Below, piece after piece: positions 59,179 through 64,000 of a DNA stretch of 64,000 bases. The stretch is from Anaeramoeba ignava (lineage: Eukaryota > Metamonada > Anaeramoebidae), in NCBI GenBank assembly GCA_028826165.1, contig JAPDFW010000064.1, positions 186,001 to 250,000 on the forward strand. The letters are read 5' to 3'. Position 1 is the stretch's first letter. The number at the start of each line of letters is the position of its first letter. The notes below the pieces were generated by a model. The model did not search any database, had not been told where the DNA came from, and saw only the letters and a program-made list of their open reading frames with translations. Both the position numbers and the translations under genes were made by a program.

Positions 59179-62100
59179 TTAAAACAACCCAAAACCAAAA
59201 TAAACAATAAGAACCAAGAAAAGATGAAGAAGAGGATTGAAAACAAGAGAAGAAGAATCAGAACGGACATCACCAAGTCTCATTTCAAAAGAAGTTACAA
59301 CAAAAGAACAACCATCAGAAGCAGTAACTTCTACTTCAAAAATATTTGAGTAATATTTGGGGATTGTACCAACAAAAGTGTGAGTTGAGGGATAGAAAGT
59401 AATCCATTCAGGAAGAGGAATGCCACCAGAAATCTGAGCAGAGTAACTAAGTTCAGAATAGGGATCAGAAAAAATGGAATCGGGAAAAGTATAATCAAAA
59501 GAAACAAGAGCGGAAAGAGTAGGAATTTCGTTCGCAACAACAGGAGCAACGTTAGTGATATCCAGATTCACCTTCTGGGTCGCATTTGAACATCCGTCAG
59601 AAACAGTCAAATCGATCTGGTAAACTTGAGTGCAAAGAGAGCTTGGTACAGAAACATCAAATTTGCGAGTGGAAGGTGTGAAAACAATCCAATTTGGAAG
59701 AACTCCGCCAGAAGATGGCTTTGCAGAATAGGTCAGATTGGAGACTGAACTATCCAGATCTTCGAAGAAACTCGCTGAGACTTCGAAACTACGAGTCTCT
59801 TTGTTATGGAAGCTTTCAGAAGGCACTAATCCCTTGGTTTGAGGTGCCAAGTTTTGGATCGTTACATTGAACGGAGTAGTTGCGCTCTGTCCGCACTCAT
59901 CTGTTGTTGTTACAGAAAGATAGTAAGTCTCGTGGCAAATCCAATCCGGTGCTGTGCCTGAGAAAACTGCTGTGCCAGCGTTGAACTTCATCCAGCTAAG
60001 AAGGCTTGTGCCGTTGGCAAAAGATGCGGAATATGTCAAAATAACAGAGTCGTTGTCGCTGAACGTCGATTTTGGAACATTGTATGAGAACGCAAGCAAA
60101 CTGAATGTTTGAGGCGGGATTGTTGCTGTCACACTCGGCTTTGTGTTGACAACCTTGAAGTTGAAAATATCGTATGCTTGACTGCAGTAATCAGATCCAG
60201 TCACTTGTATGTCAAAATTCGCACCACAAAAAGCTGATCCTGTCGGTTTTCCGTTGAATGTCAGATTTGAGGAATGGAAAGTGATCCAATCGGGAAGTGC
60301 TTGTCCATTGGTCAAAGTTGCCCCGTAGCTTACTGGCCGTAGAGTGGGTGAATCTGGATCAACAAATGTTCCGCCAGATAAGACATAACTGAAAAAAACA
60401 CTGTTTGTTGAGAAGTTGGAAACAGGCATTGACACATACGGCGAAAGATTGTTGATCAAGAAGCTGAACGACGTTGATGCTGTTGTGCATCCGTCAGTAA
60501 CGCTGACAGTGATAGGTATAGAATCCCCAGTGCAAAGTGTTTGTGAAGGACTTCCTGTGAATTTGGGTGCAAAGGGATTCGAGTCAAATGAAAGCCATGC
60601 AGGAAGAGATCCGCCTTGGCTCTTTGCTGACCAGGAAAGGAGAGAAGAAGGAGTGTCTGCATCGTTAAACGTTGCCACTGGAACATTGAAATTGCATGAA
60701 TTCGCAGACACATTTACTGTTCGATCTTGCAGAGGCTCAACAACAACAGGCGCCTGATTCTGGATGGTGAGCATAAATGTCTGCGATGTTGTGTTGCACC
60801 CGTCGTTGACGCTTACCAATACGATTGTGGATATATTGCAGAGACTAGACGCGTCTCCCGTGAAATTGCGCTTCGCTGAGTCAAAGCTAATCCATCCAAG
60901 TCCAGATATGTTGGTGCTGATAGTCAATGAAGGTGTGTCTGCATCCGTCACATATCCTGCGGGAAGAGCGAACCAGAAACTCTTCGCAAAAAAGGTTTGT
61001 TGAGACAATGGTTTTTCTATTTGCGGTGGTGTATTCACAAAAGTCACTGTGAAATTATCAAGAAAGTAATTGCATCCATCGGAAACCTTCAGTTGAACCA
61101 GAACCTGTGTATAGCATGTTACGGGCGCTGTTCCTGAAAAGTTGAAATGCGTACCGTTTGTCCCGAAATTCATCCATGCTGGCAAACTACCTCCACTGGG
61201 TTGAGAAGTAGCTGTCAATGTCAATCGGTTGGGATCGGCATCTTCGAAAAAATCACTTTTGCGAAGAAGAATCTGAAAGCTTTGGTTGTGATGGAACTCA
61301 TAATCAGAGATGAATGCTTTCCGAACTGGAGGCGCGTTTCTTATTTGCAATGTAAATTGTCCTGTTGTGTTTTGACATCCATCGCTGGCCTTGACATTGA
61401 TAGCTAGATCCTGCGAGCACATTTCATATGCAACACTGACATTGAACGTTCTTGTCACGTTGTTGAAGACAATCCACGAAGGTAATTGCGTGCCGTTTGG
61501 AAGCGTTGCTAAAAAGCTAAGAGTCGCATTTTCAGGGTCTTGGAAGGCATTTGAAGGGATTGTGTATGTGATGTTCTGGAGAGTTGTGACAATTTGAGGA
61601 GGGATATTGTTTGAATAAACAGGTGGGTCATTAACAAGCGTTACAGGAAAGAAGATGGACTTTGACAGACAGGCATCAGAAGCTGTGAGATTTACAATGA
61701 AGGATTGACCGCAAATAGGCCCAGTCCAAACACCAACAAAACTTTTCTCGGTACTGCGGAACTGGAACCAATTTGGAGTGGCTTGTCGAGAAGGATAGAG
61801 CTCAGAATAATACTGCAAAGTGTCAACGTCACTAAATGTTGTGCTAAATGACAATGTGTATGTTTGGTTGAATGTCAATGTCTGGGGAAGAATTTTGTTT
61901 GCTATCAAAGGTCCTGGATTGTTTACATAAAGCTGAAATTTCGCGCTTGTCGAATTGCATCCATCACTTGCAATAACCTTCAGTGGATAATATTGTGAGC
62001 ATTGAAAAGGTGCTACTCCATAAAGACGGCGCGCTGCAGACTGGAACATCAACCAACCTGAAATTGACACATCGCTTCCATTCTGGTATGTCAATGAGTA

Positions 62101-64000
62101 TGTCAACGTCTTGTTCTCAGGATCGTAGAAGGTGTCTAAGTCAATAGTCGCATTCAGCTGCTGCGAGGTGTTGCATGTCAATGTCGGTATAGTTTTGGCA
62201 AGCACAGGCGCTTCATTGACAACTTCGACATGGAAATCCACACTTGCTTGATGGCATTGATCTGTGACTGCCAATTTCACGTCAAGAGACCGAAAACAGG
62301 TATCCTCTGTAATGTAAGAAGTGAATGTATGGTTATCATTGTTCCAAGTGTACCAACTGGGAAGTGGAACAAGATCTGTTTGGGATGCTGTGTAAGACAG
62401 AGTGGAATCTATATCTGCAAAAACGCCACTGACTTGATAAGAATAGAATGTGTAGAGATGGATTTGCTGGTTTTGTATTCCAGATTCGACAGTTGGCGGA
62501 TTGTTAATAAGCGTTATCCGGAAAGTGGAATTTGTCAACTGACAGCCATCACTTGCACTGACAGTGACAAGCAGATCCTCCTCACAATCGCTCTGTGGTG
62601 GTTCTCCATAGAAAGTTCCATTTGGATCCAGATGAATCCATCCAGGAAGTGCTCCTCCTGCTGCAAGTTGTGCACTGTATGTCAATGTCGCGCCTTCAGG
62701 ATCCACAAAGGCGTTTTGTGGTATTTGGAAAGTAAAAGGCGAGAAATCAAGGAATTGATCAAGAATAGTGTAGGCAATGACAGGTCTGTTTTTAATCACA
62801 AACGTAAATGTCACTTCTGCAATATCGTTGCAGCTGTCAGATGCAAAAAGACGAACAGGATAAGATCCTTGACAGTAATTAGGGGTAATTCCAGAGAAGT
62901 TTCTTTGCGCAGAAGTGAACTGCATCCAGCCAGGAAGTGCGGAATAATTCGACAGTAAAGCTGAATAAGTTCTAGTTTCTGTGCCGGGAAAACTGAAGAC
63001 GTTGCTGTCAAAAATAAAAACAAAGGGTTCATTAGCGAGAAGAGTCTGATCGGGAATGGATTTCTCAGCTTGAGGTGGAGTAAGGAGTGTAATTGTCTGT
63101 CCATAAATGCCTTGAAGAATATTGGTTGTGGAACCGTTGTAGATGTTTTCCCAGAAAACTGTCACCCACGATCCAAAAGGTTCGACAATGACAGGTGTTT
63201 GTTGGGCATATTGTGAGTAAGTGTTAATCTGTATCTCACCACCTACTTTCTGTCCTTGTGTATTGAAAAACTGTCCAAAGATGCCAGTGTCAGATCCATC
63301 TTGAAGCTGACTTTCCCACACAACACCAACACGCGAGTATTCCAGAAAGATCGCCCGCGGATTTGTTTGTGAAAGTTGTGTGTGTGTGTTGACTTGTATC
63401 TCTGTTTTGAATCTTGTTGTATCGGCATTGACAAACTGGGCAAAAACACCAGCTTCTGACAGATCTTGTGACAATGACACATAAGCCACAAAGAAGAAAT
63501 CTTGTCTGGTTCCATAAGTGGCAACGCTCGGCGACTGGTGTGTAAATGACGTGTTGGCATTGACACAAAATTCGCTAAGATATTTCGTTTGATTTTGGAA
63601 AAATATTTGTCCATAAATTTGTGGAATAGTTGGACTTGCTGAACCGATACCTTCCCAGACAACAACAAACTTATCGGTTCCAAACGGTCGCACGCTAGGA
63701 CTTGTTTGGGAACCTTGTGTGTAAGTGTTGACCCCAAATTCCGATCCAACTTTTACTCCTTGCGATGTGTATGTTGCTCCGAAAATTCCAAAACTACTTT
63801 GGTCTTGGCCTTGACTCTCCCATACAACAACAAATCCCCCATTCGGTAGTGGTGCTACATCAGGGTTTTGTTGTGTCCCAGTTGTCTGCTCGTTGATCTG
63901 GAACTCACCTCCAAATTTCTGGCAGTTTGTATCGAATATTTGTCCGTAAATACCAAATTCTGCAGAGTCTTGGCTGTAACTCTCCCACACAATCACAAAT
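59179..64000 (-). CDS. Giant surface protein: bacterial-like WE/GIFGQ repeats plus 13 cadherin-like domains, 5' end outside window
   Basis: One uninterrupted frame of about 1,607 codons, open at the right edge and without a single intron. The N-terminal visible part has five to six ~55-residue repeats on the pattern VVWES..QD.S..GIFGQ, G.KVG.E.QVNT, Q..P, like repeats seen in bacterial secreted/adhesin proteins. Then come 13 domains of about 95 residues on the pattern F.DP....L.YSA, LP.WI.F, F.G, ...C...V..SDGC, ending in a Pro (dystroglycan-type cadherin-like / putative Ig fold). Nearly every domain pairs a Cys with the SDGC Cys; the last lacks the first Cys. Many Asn-X-Ser/Thr sites. The C-terminus is SDSSSLVFNPLLHLFLVLIV and a few more hydrophobic residues with no basic tail, suiting a GPI signal. 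G+C is clearly above the rest of the window. Likely cell-surface adhesion; substrate unknown. Confidence 0.85.
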   Translation of the reverse strand, partial: FVIVWESYSQDSAEFGIYGQIFDTNCQKFGGEFQINEQTTGTQQNPDVAPLPNGGFVVVWESQGQDQSSFGIFGATYTSQGVKVGSEFGVNTYTQGSQTSPSVRPFGTDKFVVVWEGIGSASPTIPQIYGQIFFQNQTKYLSEFCVNANTSFTHQSPSVATYGTRQDFFFVAYVSLSQDLSEAGVFAQFVNADTTRFKTEIQVNTHTQLSQTNPRAIFLEYSRVGVVWESQLQDGSDTGIFGQFFNTQGQKVGGEIQINTYSQYAQQTPVIVEPFGSWVTVFWENIYNGSTTNILQGIYGQTITLLTPPQAEKSIPDQTLLANEPFVFIFDSNVFSFPGTETRTYSALLSNYSALPGWMQFTSAQRNFSGITPNYCQGSYPVRLFASDSCNDIAEVTFTFVIKNRPVIAYTILDQFLDFSPFTFQIPQNAFVDPEGATLTYSAQLAAGGALPGWIHLDPNGTFYGEPPQSDCEEDLLVTVSASDGCQLTNSTFRITLINNPPTVESGIQNQQIHLYTFYSYQVSGVFADIDSTLSYTASQTDLVPLPSWYTWNNDNHTFTSYITEDTCFRSLDVKLAVTDQCHQASVDFHVEVVNEAPVLAKTIPTLTCNTSQQLNATIDLDTFYDPENKTLTYSLTYQNGSDVSISGWLMFQSAARRLYGVAPFQCSQYYPLKVIASDGCNSTSAKFQLYVNNPGPLIANKILPQTLTFNQTYTLSFSTTFSDVDTLQYYSELYPSRQATPNWFQFRSTEKSFVGVWTGPICGQSFIVNLTASDACLSKSIFFPVTLVNDPPVYSNNIPPQIVTTLQNITYTIPSNAFQDPENATLSFLATLPNGTQLPSWIVFNNVTRTFNVSVAYEMCSQDLAINVKASDGCQNTTGQFTLQIRNAPPVRKAFISDYEFHHNQSFQILLRKSDFFEDADPNRLTLTATSQPSGGSLPAWMNFGTNGTHFNFSGTAPVTCYTQVLVQLKVSDGCNYFLDNFTVTFVNTPPQIEKPLSQQTFFAKSFWFALPAGYVTDADTPSLTISTNISGLGWISFDSAKRNFTGDASSLCNISTIVLVSVNDGCNTTSQTFMLTIQNQAPVVVEPLQDRTVNVSANSCNFNVPVATFNDADTPSSLLSWSAKSQGGSLPAWLSFDSNPFAPKFTGSPSQTLCTGDSIPITVSVTDGCTTASTSFSFLINNLSPYVSMPVSNFSTNSVFFSYVLSGGTFVDPDSPTLRPVSYGATLTNGQALPDWITFHSSNLTFNGKPTGSAFCGANFDIQVTGSDYCSQAYDIFNFKVVNTKPSVTATIPPQTFSLLAFSYNVPKSTFSDNDSVILTYSASFANGTSLLSWMKFNAGTAVFSGTAPDWICHETYYLSVTTTDECGQSATTPFNVTIQNLAPQTKGLVPSESFHNKETRSFEVSASFFEDLDSSVSNLTYSAKPSSGGVLPNWIVFTPSTRKFDVSVPSSLCTQVYQIDLTVSDGCSNATQKVNLDITNVAPVVANEIPTLSALVSFDYTFPDSIFSDPYSELSYSAQISGGIPLPEWITFYPSTHTFVGTIPKYYSNIFEVEVTASDGCSFVVTSFEMRLGDVRSDSSSLVFNPLLHLFLVLIVYFGFGLF

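Noticed and set aside
62230-62958. Plus-strand ORF of 242 codons inside the surface protein gene
   Set aside because: Antisense shadow of a repeat protein with higher G+C, where stop-free antisense frames are expected.

Overview
This is a 64 kb piece of an extremely AT-rich eukaryotic (protist) nuclear genome. Evidence: almost every recognisable gene is split by short GT...AG introns (about 60-150 bp unless expanded by repeats), gene density is high on both strands, and the proteins are typical eukaryotic ones (NEDD8 E2, COP9 signalosome subunit, V-ATPase G, BEACH, RasGEF, CYRI). The mix of RCC1-BTB proteins, small-GTPase regulators and Asn/Gln/Glu-rich tracts would suit a free-living amoeboid protist such as an anaeramoebid or dictyostelid-like amoeba. 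That is an inference from gene content, not a placement.

Layout. 1-1544 (-): a UBC12-type NEDD8-conjugating enzyme running off the left edge, then a membrane protein with a PH-like tail. 1620-7911 (+): three tandem RCC1-BTB genes, all with broken frames. 7927-10261 (-): an RCC1 / F-box / Arf-GTPase fusion. 10775-11225 (+): V-ATPase subunit G. 11915-13901 (-): a CYRI/FAM49 gene, damaged. 14124-20178 (+): a 17-exon GH38 alpha-mannosidase of the MAN2C1 type. 20268-24385 (-): a TMEM214-like membrane protein. 24872-28038 (-): a PH / coiled-coil / RUN protein. 28263-28439 (-): a 58-residue ORF with a decayed second copy. 29006-33505 (+): a RasGEF. 34049-36023 (-): a Cys-motif / coiled-coil protein. 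36261-37355 (-): a Trm9-type tRNA methyltransferase. 37.4-39.3 kb: a minisatellite field. 39650-51315 (+): a BEACH-WD40 giant of about 3,313 residues. 53050-55583 (+): COP9 signalosome subunit 2. 55912-58988 (+): methionine aminopeptidase 2. 59179 to the right edge (-): a huge intronless surface protein with bacterial-looking repeats.

How genes relate. Several act around cullin ubiquitin ligases: UBC12 attaches NEDD8 to cullins, BTB and F-box proteins are cullin-3 and cullin-1 adaptors, and CSN2 belongs to the complex that removes NEDD8. A second theme is small GTPases: an Arf domain, RCC1 propellers, RasGEF, CYRI (binds Rac1), RUN and BEACH. In a eukaryote this clustering may be coincidence.

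Two genome-wide traits stand out. First, nearly every gene start is preceded by T-rich tracts carrying repeated TCA (TTTTTCATTTTTTCA), a likely initiator/promoter signature. Second, introns and spacers have been filled by simple repeats with 6-, 12- or 24-bp units; related hexamers also encode Asn-Gln/Asn-Glu tracts inside proteins. Single-base frame breaks, mostly at homopolymers or in repeats, affect many of the AT-rich genes. They could be real decay or uncorrected sequencing indels. All exon joins were made by hand from frame continuity and family similarity.
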